Shown here piece by piece: positions 1 through 6,513 of a stretch of 9,875 nt of DNA (the stretch's first letter is position 1; every line of letters begins with the position of its first letter). The stretch spans positions 1,831-11,705 of the forward strand of contig VBCL01000127.1 of assembly GCA_005888865.1 (NCBI GenBank), read 5' to 3'. This DNA is from Betaproteobacteria bacterium. GTDB lineage: Bacteria; Pseudomonadota; Gammaproteobacteria; Burkholderiales; Casimicrobiaceae. Made by a program: the position numbers and the translations under genes. Under the pieces are notes generated by a model. The model ran no database searches. It was not told the DNA's origin and was given only the letters and a program-made list of their open reading frames with translations.

Positions 1-802
1 GTTTGCCCCTGAACAGCGCGTCGTAGAAGCCCCAGGTCTTCGCCGTCAACACGGAGGGATAGCCCATTTCGCCCCTGGCGGCCATGAGCGCGAGGCGAAC
101 GCCGCGGGCCGTCGCGTCGCCCGCCGCCCAGCTCTTGCGTGAGCCGGTGTTGGGCGCATGGCGGTATGTGCGCAGCGATTGGCCGTCGACCCAGGCGAGC
201 GATACCGCGTCGATAATCTCGTCGCGGTCGAGCCCGAGCATCTGCGCCACGACCGCGGTCGTGGCGACCTTCACCAGCACGACGTGGTCGAGGCCGACGC
301 GGTTGAAGCTGTTCTCGAGAGCGATCACGCCCTGGATCTCGTGCGCCTTGATCATCGCCGTGAGGACGTCTTGCATCGTGGGAGGCTTCCTGCCCGCGGC
401 GATCACGTTGCGAGACAGCCAGTCAGCGGTCGCGAGAATTCCGCCGAGGTTATCGGACGGATGACCCCACTCGGCGGCAAGCCACGTATCGTTGAAATCG
501 AGCCACCGGATCATCGCGCCAATGTTGAATGCCGCCTGGACCGGATCGAGTTGGAACTGCGTGCCGGGTACCTTCGCTCCGTTAGGGACGATCGTACCCG
601 GGACGATCGGTCCGAGCAGCTTGGTGCACGCCGGATACGACAGCGCCTCGAGCCCGCAGCCCAGGGTGTCGATGAGGCAGTGGCGCGCCGTCTCGTACGC
701 TTCCTTGCTCTCCACGCGGTAATGCGCGACATAGTCGGCGATATCGACCAGCACACGGTCCGGCTCGGGGCGCACATTGGAGATCGGGGCGGACACGCTC
801 AT
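1..802 (-). CDS. prpD: 2-methylcitrate dehydratase PrpD (N-terminal part, runs off left edge)
   Basis: Dehydrates 2-methylcitrate to 2-methyl-cis-aconitate in the cytoplasmic methylcitrate cycle. The 267 codons visible are roughly the first 55% of a family protein of about 480 residues; the rest lies left of the window, so this is an edge truncation, not a broken gene. Reading down from 802, the frame is open to base 1 and contains MmgE/PrpD family blocks I recognise from E. coli PrpD: RWLDFNDTWLAAEWGHPSDN, ALENSFNRVGLDHVVLVKVA, VDGQSLRTYRHAPNTG, RKSWAAGDAT and GEMGYPS. The ATG at 802-800 overlaps the TGA of the preceding gene (ATGA), indicating translational coupling. An AAGGA abuts that ATG, whereas a GTG two codons further in (796-794) has it at a normal distance, so the exact start is open between the two. 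PrpD, rather than the AcnD/PrpF pair, is the dehydratase of this operon. Confidence 0.96.
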   Translation of the reverse strand, partial: MSVSAPISNVRPEPDRVLVDIADYVAHYRVESKEAYETARHCLIDTLGCGLEALSYPACTKLLGPIVPGTIVPNGAKVPGTQFQLDPVQAAFNIGAMIRWLDFNDTWLAAEWGHPSDNLGGILATADWLSRNVIAAGRKPPTMQDVLTAMIKAHEIQGVIALENSFNRVGLDHVVLVKVATTAVVAQMLGLDRDEIIDAVSLAWVDGQSLRTYRHAPNTGSRKSWAAGDATARGVRLALMAARGEMGYPSVLTAKTWGFYDALFRGK

Positions 803-1320
803 TCCTTGGTCTTGGGTTTCGGATTAACGCCGGCGGTGTCGTTCGCGGCGGGCGGTGGCTCCTGCTCCGGCGCACGGCCGATGCTGTACCCGGCGATGCG
901 CCAGCGGCCTTCTTCCCGCGTGAGAAGAAGGGTCTCCAGCGCCGGCGGTGCTTTGCTGAACTGCGTGAGGTATTCGGCGGTGACGTAGCTCCCCTCCGGT
1001 GCACCGCGCACGCTGCTGGCGTACTCGGCGTGGCGAAGCTGGCGCATCACCGTTTTACCCAGCATTTCGCGTGATCCCGCGATGTCCTCGACCCAGTCTT
1101 TCTCGGTGCGCCCTTCTTTCATGACCGCCGCGGCTGCGCTCCAGCTGTCGGAGAAATGATGCTCGTCGAGCGTGGCGAGCCAGTGCGTCGCCTCTTCGGT
1201 CGCGGCGGTCACCGCCGAGCTGCGATCGGTGACATCGTCTGCGGTGGCCGCGGTCCCTGTCAGGATTGCTGCGAAAAACGCCAGCATCGCAACGAGTCGA
1301 GGAAGCGTTGTGTGCGTCAT
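799..1320 (-). CDS. Small secreted DUF4019-like protein, function unknown
   Basis: A 173-residue protein with a short N-terminal signal peptide: T2-R8 has little charge, a hydrophobic core spans about residues 9-22, and a likely cleavage site lies near ATA-DD at 25-29. The mature part has features I associate with DUF4019: an early tryptophan/alanine helix (THWLATLDEHHFSDSW, 45-60), W76 in EKDWVEDI, a central G-x-Y strand (EGSYVTAEY, 109-117), then ETLLLTREEGRWRIAGYSI (129-147). The C-terminal tail (150-173) is proline- and charge-rich. It should be exported to the periplasm. The family role is unknown and I do not assign one. Both ends overlap neighbours by ATGA: its ATG overlaps the prpC stop and its TGA overlaps the prpD start, so it is co-translated in the methylcitrate operon. 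An in-frame extension upstream of 1320 would run through prpC in another frame, so 1320 is preferred. The family assignment is from memory of the pattern. Confidence 0.85.
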   Translation of the reverse strand: MTHTTLPRLVAMLAFFAAILTGTAATADDVTDRSSAVTAATEEATHWLATLDEHHFSDSWSAAAAVMKEGRTEKDWVEDIAGSREMLGKTVMRQLRHAEYASSVRGAPEGSYVTAEYLTQFSKAPPALETLLLTREEGRWRIAGYSIGRAPEQEPPPAANDTAGVNPKPKTKE

Positions 1321-2477
1321 CGCCGTTCCGCCAAAGGCACGAAACGCTGATCCTCCGGCCCGACGTAGTTCGCCGAGGGCCGGATGATCTTGCCGTCCTG
1401 CCGCTGCTCGATGACGTGCGCCGACCAGCCGGACGTGCGTGAGATCACGAACAGGGGCGTGAACATCGCGGTGGGAACGCCCAGCATGTGATAGCTCACC
1501 GCCGAATACCAGTCGAGATTGGCGAACATCTTCTTCGCGTCCCACATCACCGCCTCGATGCGCTCGGCGATCGAGAACATGCTCATGTCGTCGGCAGCGG
1601 ACGAGAGCCTCCGCGCGACGTCCTTGATCACCCGGTTGCGCGGATCGCTGACGGTATACACCGGGTGACCGAAGCCGATGATGACCTCCTTGTCCGCGAC
1701 ACGTTTGCGGATGTCGCGTTCTGCCTCATCCGGGGTCACGTAGCGCTGCTGCACCTCGAACGAGAACTCGTTCGCGCCACCGTGCTTCGGCCCGCGCAGC
1801 GCGCCGATCGCGCCGGTAATCGCCGAATAGATGTCCGAGCCGGTGCCGGCGATCACGCGGGCGGCGAAGGTCGACGCGTTGAATTCGTGCTCGGCGTAGA
1901 GGTTGAGCGAGGTATGCATCGCCCGCGCCCAGAGGGAAGAGGGCGGCTTGCCGTGCAGCAGGTGCAGAAAATGGCCGCCGATCGAGTCGTCCTCGGTTTC
2001 GACGTCGATCCGCATGCCGCTCTGTGTCCAGTGGTGCCAGTAGAGAAGCATCGAGCCCAGCGACGCCATGAGCCGGTCGGCTACATCCCGGGCAGCGGCA
2101 GGATCGTGCGCCTCGCGCTCCGGCAGCACGGCGCCCAGCGCCGAGACCGCCGTGCGCATGACGTCCATCGGATGCGCAGCCGCGGGGATGCGCTCCAACG
2201 TCTCGCGCACCGGCGCCGGGATGCCGCGCAGCGTCCGGAGCCTGGCCTTGTACTCGCGGAGCTCGGTCAGAGTAGGCAGCTTGCCATGCACCAGGAGATG
2301 GGCGATCTCCTCGAACTCGCAACTGTCCGCGATGTCGAGGATGTCGTAGCCGCGGTAGTGCAGATCGTTGCCGGTGCGGCCCACGGTGCACAGGGCGGTG
2401 TTGCCGGCCATGACCCCGGACAGGGCGACGGACTTTTTGGGCTTGGGCCCGGCGGGGGCGGTGGCTTCGGTCGTCAT
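1317..2477 (-). CDS. prpC: 2-methylcitrate synthase PrpC
   Basis: Condenses propionyl-CoA with oxaloacetate to 2-methylcitrate, the entry step of the methylcitrate cycle. At 386 residues it has normal PrpC length, shorter than housekeeping GltA (about 430), and lacks the GltA N-terminal domain. Citrate synthase signatures are in place: GNTALCTVGRTGNDLHYRGY (25-44), YAEHEFNAST (194-203), GPKHGGANE with His232, GFGHPVYTVSDPRN with His271, and Asp322 in NLDWYSAVSYH; His232, His271 and Asp322 are the expected catalytic triad. The C-terminal RPSANYVGPEDQRFVPL is typical of PrpC. It lies 43 bp downstream of prpB and overlaps the DUF4019-like gene by 4 bp. No convincing Shine-Dalgarno precedes the ATG; a two-codon ATG-CGA-TGA overlaps it. 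PrpC enzymes often have some citrate synthase activity, but GltA function is not implied here. Confidence 0.97.
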   Translation of the reverse strand: MTTEATAPAGPKPKKSVALSGVMAGNTALCTVGRTGNDLHYRGYDILDIADSCEFEEIAHLLVHGKLPTLTELREYKARLRTLRGIPAPVRETLERIPAAAHPMDVMRTAVSALGAVLPEREAHDPAAARDVADRLMASLGSMLLYWHHWTQSGMRIDVETEDDSIGGHFLHLLHGKPPSSLWARAMHTSLNLYAEHEFNASTFAARVIAGTGSDIYSAITGAIGALRGPKHGGANEFSFEVQQRYVTPDEAERDIRKRVADKEVIIGFGHPVYTVSDPRNRVIKDVARRLSSAADDMSMFSIAERIEAVMWDAKKMFANLDWYSAVSYHMLGVPTAMFTPLFVISRTSGWSAHVIEQRQDGKIIRPSANYVGPEDQRFVPLAERR

Positions 2478-2520
2478 CGCATGGACTTGTCGTGTAGTCG
2501 GGCCGTTGATTGGCGTTCCG

Positions 2521-3405
2521 TCACTTCGTCTTCGCGAACAGCGCGTCGAGCTTCGCTTCGTACGCGTGGTAGCCGAGAAATTCGTAGAGCTCTGCCCGCG
2601 TCTGCATGGTATCGAGGGCTGCCTTCTGGGTGCCGTCGCGGCGCAGCGTCCGATAGACGTTGAGCGCCGCGCTGTTCATCGCCCGGAATGCCGAGAGCGG
2701 GTAGAGCGCGAGCGCCACGCCTGCGTCCTCGAGCTCAAGCAGCGTGAACAGAGGCGTCTGGCCGAACTCGGTGATGTTGGCGAGCACGGGCACGCGCACC
2801 GCGTCGACGAAGCGCCGATACATGGCGAGCTCGGTGATCGCTTCGGGGAAGATCATGTCCGCGCCGGCTTCGACGCAGGCGCAGGCGCGGTCGATCGCAG
2901 CCTGCAGACCCTCGACCGCCAGCGCGTCGGTGCGCGCCATGATCACGAATGCGGGATCTGGACGGGCATCGACCGCGGCCTTGATGCGATCGACCATCTC
3001 GGTTTGCGAAACGAGCTCCTTGCCCGGTCGATGGCCACAGCGCTTGGCGCCGACCTGGTCCTCGATATGGAGTGCGGCCGCGCCGGCCTTCACGAGCGAA
3101 CGGACCGTCCGGGCGATGTTGAATGCAGAGGCGCCGAAGCCGGTGTCGACGTCGACCAGGAGTGGAAGCGTCGACGCATTCGTGATTCGAAGGACGTCGG
3201 TCAACACGTCGTCGAGCGTGGTGATACCGAGATCGGGCACGCCGAGCGATCCCGCAGCGACGCCACCTCCCGAGAGATAGATCGCCTTGTAGCCGGTCTT
3301 CTCGGCCAGGATCGCGTGGTACGCGCAGATCGTGCCTGGCACCTGCAGCGGCGTCTCGGCGGCGAGGGCGGCCCGGAATTTGGCGCCGGGAGAGGTGGCG
3401 GTCAT
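2521..3405 (-). CDS. prpB: 2-methylisocitrate lyase PrpB
   Basis: Cleaves 2-methylisocitrate to pyruvate and succinate, the last step of the methylcitrate cycle, in the cytoplasm. The 294-residue length and motifs match the PEP mutase/isocitrate lyase superfamily: GVPDLG with Asp58, LLVDVDTGFG with Asp85 and Asp87 for Mg2+, HIEDQ (113-117), and the active-site segment KRCGHRPGKE with Cys123 as general acid. These positions coincide with those I recall for E. coli PrpB. KRCGH separates it from true isocitrate lyase by length and context, and from PEP mutase and oxaloacetate hydrolases, which lack that cysteine segment. It sits 9 bp after the CitE-like gene and 43 bp before prpC. The ribosome binding site is weak, so expression may depend on translation of the upstream gene. 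Its product succinate is the substrate of the SDH encoded on the other arm of the locus. Confidence 0.97.
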   Translation of the reverse strand: MTATSPGAKFRAALAAETPLQVPGTICAYHAILAEKTGYKAIYLSGGGVAAGSLGVPDLGITTLDDVLTDVLRITNASTLPLLVDVDTGFGASAFNIARTVRSLVKAGAAALHIEDQVGAKRCGHRPGKELVSQTEMVDRIKAAVDARPDPAFVIMARTDALAVEGLQAAIDRACACVEAGADMIFPEAITELAMYRRFVDAVRVPVLANITEFGQTPLFTLLELEDAGVALALYPLSAFRAMNSAALNVYRTLRRDGTQKAALDTMQTRAELYEFLGYHAYEAKLDALFAKTK

Positions 3406-3414
3406 CGCTCGCGT

Positions 3415-4419
3415 TTAGTGCGTCTGCTCTTCGACAGCGAAGAACGCCTGCGCGACTGCCGGTAGCGTCGCGCCGGCGCGGTGCGCGCGCTGCAACACCT
3501 CCCAGCAGTAACGGTACGACGCCCGGTCGTAGAGCTTGTCGTCGTGGCGGATCGGTCCCCAATCGGCACCCTGTGCCTCGGCGAGCACTGCCGCCGCGGT
3601 CTCGACCTCGGCCGGATCGGGGCGGAACGCGCGCACGATCGGCTCGAGTTGCGACGGGTGGATGCTCCACATGCGAAGAAAGCCGAACTCGGTCCTTGCC
3701 CTCTGCGCATCCGCATGCACCGCGTCGGGATCGTCGAGCGCGAGGCTGACGCCGTGGGCGGGCACGATAGCGTGCGCCAGAGCGGCGGCGGCAACTTCGC
3801 ACTTCGCCCGCCGCACGAGCGGATGGTCGAACTGCCCCGGACTCTGCATCGCCGCGGCGGGGATCGCGCCGTGATGGGCGCTCACGAAATCGAGCGTTCC
3901 GAAATCGAGGCTGACGACGCCCGGCAGCGCGGCGATCGCCCAGGCATCGTGCACGGCGCCGGGCGTCTCGATCATGACGCTCACCGGAATCGAGCGATTC
4001 ACGCCGGCACGCAGCGCTTCCTTGCGCACCGCGCGCAGGAACCGCTCGACGTCGGCGACCGACTCCGCTTTGGGTAGCGTCAGGAACGCGATCCGCGTGC
4101 CTGCATCACGGACGAGGATGTCGAGGTCCGCGCGCCACGCATGATGGGTGAGGTCGTGAATGCGCGCGCCGACGCGGTCGAAGGCGTTGCCTGTGCCCGC
4201 GATAAGCGCCGCCATTGCCTTGGCGTGCGCGCGCTCCTCGCCGACCGGGGCGCCGTCCTCGCAATCGCAGCCGATGTCGAACACCGGCCCCATCTCGACC
4301 TGCAGACGCAGCGCTTTGGCAAGATGCCGCTCGTTGCCGGCGTAATGCACGCACGGCGGCAGCGCAGGCAACGGGCGCTCGGTGCCGTAGAGTGCCGCGC
4401 GGGGGTGCAACGCCGTCAT
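3415..4419 (-). CDS. HpcH/HpaI aldolase / CitE-like CoA-ester lyase, substrate unknown
   Basis: A 334-residue TIM-barrel protein of the HpcH/HpaI aldolase and citrate lyase beta-subunit-like superfamily. Recognisable elements are VHYAGNERHLAKAL (24-37, phosphate/CoA-binding strand region), CEDGAPVGEERAHAKA (53-68, equivalent to the family EDA segment), ARIHD with Arg86, LPKAES with Lys117, VMIETPGAVHDA with Glu151, LDFGTLDF with Asp177, and IHPSQLEPI with His254. Glu151 and Asp177 are the expected Mg2+ ligands, and Arg86 the substrate-binding arginine. No CitD/CitF partners are present, so it is not citrate lyase. Stand-alone CitE-like proteins include malyl-CoA and citramalyl-CoA lyases and malyl-CoA thioesterases, and any of these would fit next to mdh and prpB; the sequence alone does not choose. 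The N-terminal start and EDG (rather than EDA) differ from typical CitE. Its gaps are 12 bp after mdh and 9 bp before prpB, so it is an operon member. Confidence 0.9.
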   Translation of the reverse strand: MTALHPRAALYGTERPLPALPPCVHYAGNERHLAKALRLQVEMGPVFDIGCDCEDGAPVGEERAHAKAMAALIAGTGNAFDRVGARIHDLTHHAWRADLDILVRDAGTRIAFLTLPKAESVADVERFLRAVRKEALRAGVNRSIPVSVMIETPGAVHDAWAIAALPGVVSLDFGTLDFVSAHHGAIPAAAMQSPGQFDHPLVRRAKCEVAAAALAHAIVPAHGVSLALDDPDAVHADAQRARTEFGFLRMWSIHPSQLEPIVRAFRPDPAEVETAAAVLAEAQGADWGPIRHDDKLYDRASYRYCWEVLQRAHRAGATLPAVAQAFFAVEEQTH

Positions 4420-4431
4420 GCGTACGCGCAG

Positions 4432-5418
4432 CTAGCCCAGAAGAGAGGCGACACCGGCGCGCTCTTCCTCGAGCTCCTTCAGCGTCGCGTTCATCCTTTC
4501 GCGCGAGAAGGCGTCGATCTCGAGGCCCTGCACCAGCTCGTATTCGCCGGCGCTGGTAATGACCGGCATTCCGTATACAAAGTCCTGCGGAATGCCATAG
4601 CTTCCATCGGAGACGATGCCCATCGTCACCCATTTGCCGGCGCTCCCGCCAAGCCAGTCGCGGACATGGCCGATCGCCGCGTTGGCCGCCGAAGCGGCCG
4701 ACGACAGACCGCGGGCCTCGATGACTGCTGCACCGCGCTTGCCGACCGTCGGGATGAACACCGTGCGGTTCCAGTTCTCGTCGTTGATCCGGGCCTTGAG
4801 CGAGGCGCCGTTGGTCGTCGCGAACCGGTAGTCCGGATACATCGTGGGCGAGTGGTTGCCCCACACGATCAGCTTCTCGATCGAGCCGACAGGAACGCCC
4901 GCCTTGGTCGCGAGCTGCGACAGCGCGCGATTGTGGTCGAGTCGGAGCATCGCCGTGAAATTCTTCTTCGGCAGCGACGGCGCCGACTTCATCGCGATGT
5001 AGGCGTTGGTGTTCGCCGGGTTGCCGACCACCAGGACTTTGACGCCACGGTTCGCAACTGCATCGAGGGCTTTGCCCTGAGCGATGAAGATCTTTGCGTT
5101 TTCGAGCAGCAGGTCCTTGCGCTCCATCCCCGGGCCGCGCGGCTTCGCGCCGACCAGCAGCGCGATCTCGGCGTCCTTGAACGCGGTGTTGGCATCGCCG
5201 CTTCCACTCATTCCGACCAGCAGGGGGAAGGCGCAATCCTCGAGCTCCATCATCACGCCCTTGAGCGCTGCCTGGACCTTGTCGATCGGCAGCTCGAGGA
5301 GCTGCAGGATCACCGGCTGATCCGCCCCGAGGAGCTGGCCGCTGGCGATGCGGAAAAGGAGGCTATAACCGATCTGGCCGGCGGCGCCGGTGACGGCAAC
5401 GCGAACGGGCGTCTTCAT
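4432..5418 (-). CDS. mdh: Malate dehydrogenase (NAD-dependent, type II)
   Basis: Oxidises malate to oxaloacetate with NAD+ in the TCA cycle. Its 328 residues and motifs fit the cytosolic-type (type II) MDH common in Burkholderiales. The Rossmann motif is TGAAGQIGYSLLF with Gly11, Gly14 and Gly17; Glu42 in LELPI is consistent with NAD rather than NADP use. Substrate residues are Arg94 and Arg100 in GAKPRGPGMERKDLL and Arg164 in RLDHNRA. The catalytic Asp161/His189 pair is seen in RLDHN and IVWGNHSPTMYPD, and VGNPANTNA covers 131-139. The start is supported by AGGAG (plus-strand CTCCT at 5425-5429) six bases upstream. It is the first gene of the leftward operon, with a promoter and likely operator 120-180 bp upstream. 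It supplies oxaloacetate, the co-substrate of PrpC encoded downstream. Confidence 0.98.
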   Translation of the reverse strand: MKTPVRVAVTGAAGQIGYSLLFRIASGQLLGADQPVILQLLELPIDKVQAALKGVMMELEDCAFPLLVGMSGSGDANTAFKDAEIALLVGAKPRGPGMERKDLLLENAKIFIAQGKALDAVANRGVKVLVVGNPANTNAYIAMKSAPSLPKKNFTAMLRLDHNRALSQLATKAGVPVGSIEKLIVWGNHSPTMYPDYRFATTNGASLKARINDENWNRTVFIPTVGKRGAAVIEARGLSSAASAANAAIGHVRDWLGGSAGKWVTMGIVSDGSYGIPQDFVYGMPVITSAGEYELVQGLEIDAFSRERMNATLKELEEERAGVASLLG

Positions 5419-5494
5419 GGCAGGCTCCTGCAGAGCGTCGTTGCGAGGATCGATTCACGATCGGGGCGGGCGGGCGACGCACCGGCCGCGGTCA

Positions 5495-5529
5495 GTTCCG
5501 GACGCGAGCCGTACGCGGCGGCCCGGAAC
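5495..5529 (-). other. Possible stem-loop at the 5' end of the mdh leader
   Basis: A 7-bp perfect inverted repeat, GTTCCGG (5495-5501) with CCGGAAC (5523-5529), encloses a second pairing CGCG (5503-5506) with CGCG (5514-5517). If the mdh promoter proposed at 5536-5565 is right, transcription would begin close to 5529, putting this hairpin at the very 5' end of the mRNA about 80 nt before the mdh start codon. Such 5' hairpins can stabilise mRNA. Chance pairing is possible in sequence this GC-rich. Confidence 0.3.
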
Positions 5530-5535
5530 GTCAGC

Positions 5536-5565
5536 ATCTTACGGACCAAACCGGTGGGGTGTCAA
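5536..5565 (-). promoter_or_regulatory. Sigma70-type promoter for the mdh-prp operon
   Basis: On the minus strand there is a perfect -35 TTGACA (plus 5560-5565), an 18-bp spacer and a -10 TAAGAT (plus 5536-5541; 4 of 6 consensus bases, including the first two and last two). This predicts a start near 5529 and a leader of about 110 nt ahead of mdh. The palindromic site at 5570-5595 lies just upstream of the -35. Confidence 0.55.
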
Positions 5566-5569
5566 TCAA

Positions 5570-5595
5570 TCTTATAACTGTTATATGATATAAGA
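5570..5595. promoter_or_regulatory. Likely GntR operator: two overlapping 13-bp palindromes
   Basis: An AT-rich island in GC-rich surroundings holds two perfect odd-length palindromes, TATAACTGTTATA (5573-5585) and TTATATGATATAA (5581-5593), inside an outer inverted repeat TCTTATA (5570-5576) / TATAAGA (5589-5595). GntR-family dimers bind short palindromes of this kind, often near their own gene. The site is 75 bp upstream of gntR and abuts the mdh -35. It also contains TATGAT (5584-5589), a plausible -10 for gntR, though no good -35 precedes it. Binding by the adjacent regulator is an inference. Confidence 0.5.
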
Positions 5596-5669
5596 GATCG
5601 TTCTCGCCGGCAGGCGCCTCGGATCGTTCAACGAGCGGCCGGCGCGGCTCGGTTTGCGAGGAACCCGTC

Positions 5670-6413
5670 ATGGCACCTTCGACACAGCACTCTGCGCCCG
5701 CGTTCCGGCCGCTCTATCTGCAGATCAAAGGTCTGTTGATCAAGAGTCTCGAGGCGGGTGAGTGGCGCCCCGCCGAATCGATTCCCAGCGAAATCGAGCT
5801 GGCGACGCGGTTCCGGGTCTCGCAAGGAACCGTGCGCAAGGCGATCGACGCCCTCGCGGCCGACAACCTGGTCATCCGCCGGCAGGGCAAGGGCACCTTC
5901 GTGGCCACGCACACCGAGGAAAAGACCTCGATGTTCCGGTTTCTCCGCATCCGGCGCAACGACGGCCGCGACGAATATCCGGCCAGTCGCCTGGTGGACG
6001 TGCGTCGCGGCAAGGCCACCGCCGAAGTGGCCCGGCCGCTCGAGCTCAGGACCGGCGACCCGGTGATCGCGCTCAAGCGGGTCCTCGACTACGGCGGGGA
6101 GCCGGCGGTGCTCGACGAGATTGTCGTCCCGGCACAATTGTTCAAGGGTCTCACCCGCGCGAAGATTGAAAGCCATCGCGGATCGATCTATAGCCTCTTC
6201 GAGACCGAGTTCGGGGTCCGTATCGTGCGCGCGCAGGAAAAGCTGCGGGCGGTGCCGTCAGACCCGGGCAGCGCGACGCTGCTGCGGGTTGCTCCCGGGG
6301 CGCCGCTGCTCGCCGTCGAGCGGGTCACCTATACCTACAGCGACAAGCCGGTCGAATGGCGGCGCGGGCTTTGCACGACGCGGCATCACCACTATCTCAA
6401 CGAGCTGAGTTGA
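5670..6413 (+). CDS. GntR-family transcriptional regulator (HutC/UTRA type)
   Basis: A 247-residue DNA-binding regulator. The N-terminal winged helix-turn-helix runs from about residue 14 to 80: PLYLQIKGLLIKSLEAGEW, then IPSEIELATRFRVSQGTVRKAI, with the wing DNLVIRRQGKGTFVAT. The C-terminal UTRA ligand-binding domain is about 90-240, with ARPLELRTGDPVIALKRV, DEIVVPAQLF (149-158), SIYSLFETEFGVRIVRAQE (172-190), GAPLLAVERVTYTYSDKPVE (210-229), and an ending in HHHYLNELS. GAGGA (5658-5662) seven bases before the ATG supports this start. It is divergent from mdh and 100 bp ahead of sdhC in the same direction. It probably regulates one or both arms, and itself, through the palindromes at 5570-5595. 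The ligand is unknown; a TCA or methylcitrate intermediate would suit the context. The winged-helix/UTRA call is firm, the regulon is inferred. Confidence 0.94.
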   Translation: MAPSTQHSAPAFRPLYLQIKGLLIKSLEAGEWRPAESIPSEIELATRFRVSQGTVRKAIDALAADNLVIRRQGKGTFVATHTEEKTSMFRFLRIRRNDGRDEYPASRLVDVRRGKATAEVARPLELRTGDPVIALKRVLDYGGEPAVLDEIVVPAQLFKGLTRAKIESHRGSIYSLFETEFGVRIVRAQEKLRAVPSDPGSATLLRVAPGAPLLAVERVTYTYSDKPVEWRRGLCTTRHHHYLNELS

Positions 6414-6460
6414 TGAAACGCGCGGTATCGGCGCGGTGGCGGCGATGCGGCGATTGCCTG

Positions 6461-6466
6461 TATACT
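6461..6466 (+). promoter_or_regulatory. Possible -10 element of an sdhC promoter
   Basis: TATACT matches 5 of 6 bases of the sigma70 -10 and sits 47 bp before the sdhC ATG in otherwise GC-rich sequence, between gntR and sdhC. No good -35 lies 16-18 bp upstream, so the promoter may be weak, activator-dependent, or not real. It would let sdhCDAB be transcribed apart from gntR. Confidence 0.4.
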
Positions 6467-6474
6467 TTTCAGTG

Positions 6475-6493
6475 CGCATCGAGCCCGGATGCG
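6475..6493 (+). other. Short stem-loop in the sdhC leader
   Basis: CGCATC (6475-6480) and GATGCG (6488-6493) form a perfect 6-bp stem with a 7-nt loop, starting right where transcription from the TATACT at 6461 would be expected. It is not followed by a T-run, so it is not an intrinsic terminator for gntR. It could affect stability or translation of the sdh mRNA, or be chance. Confidence 0.25.
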
Positions 6494-6513
6494 ACATCGT
6501 CGGTCCAAAACCC

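Noticed and set aside
1488..2663. Long plus-strand open frame opposite prpC
   Set aside because: Translation is arginine- and histidine-rich and resembles no known family; it is the antisense shadow of a high-GC gene. The same holds for long frames at 158-988, 2368-3465, 4141-5577 and 7771-9147.
3415..4419. Citrate lyase beta subunit (CitE proper)
   Set aside because: No CitD or CitF genes are adjacent and the motifs diverge from true CitE; a stand-alone CoA-ester lyase is a better description.
5420..5431. Hairpin GCAGG/CCTGC over the mdh ribosome binding site
   Set aside because: The arms are only five bases with a two-base gap, too tight to fold fully; likely a chance palindrome around AGGAG.
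5448..5462. Inverted repeat GATCG/CGATC in the mdh leader
   Set aside because: A 5-bp stem with a 5-nt loop is expected by chance in a 250-bp GC-rich region and has no supporting context.
6436..6513. Upstream in-frame start giving sdhC a 26-residue extension
   Set aside because: The extension is not like SdhC N-termini and would cover the putative -10 and leader hairpin; MSSVERPVTKPRPVYL from 6514 fits the family.
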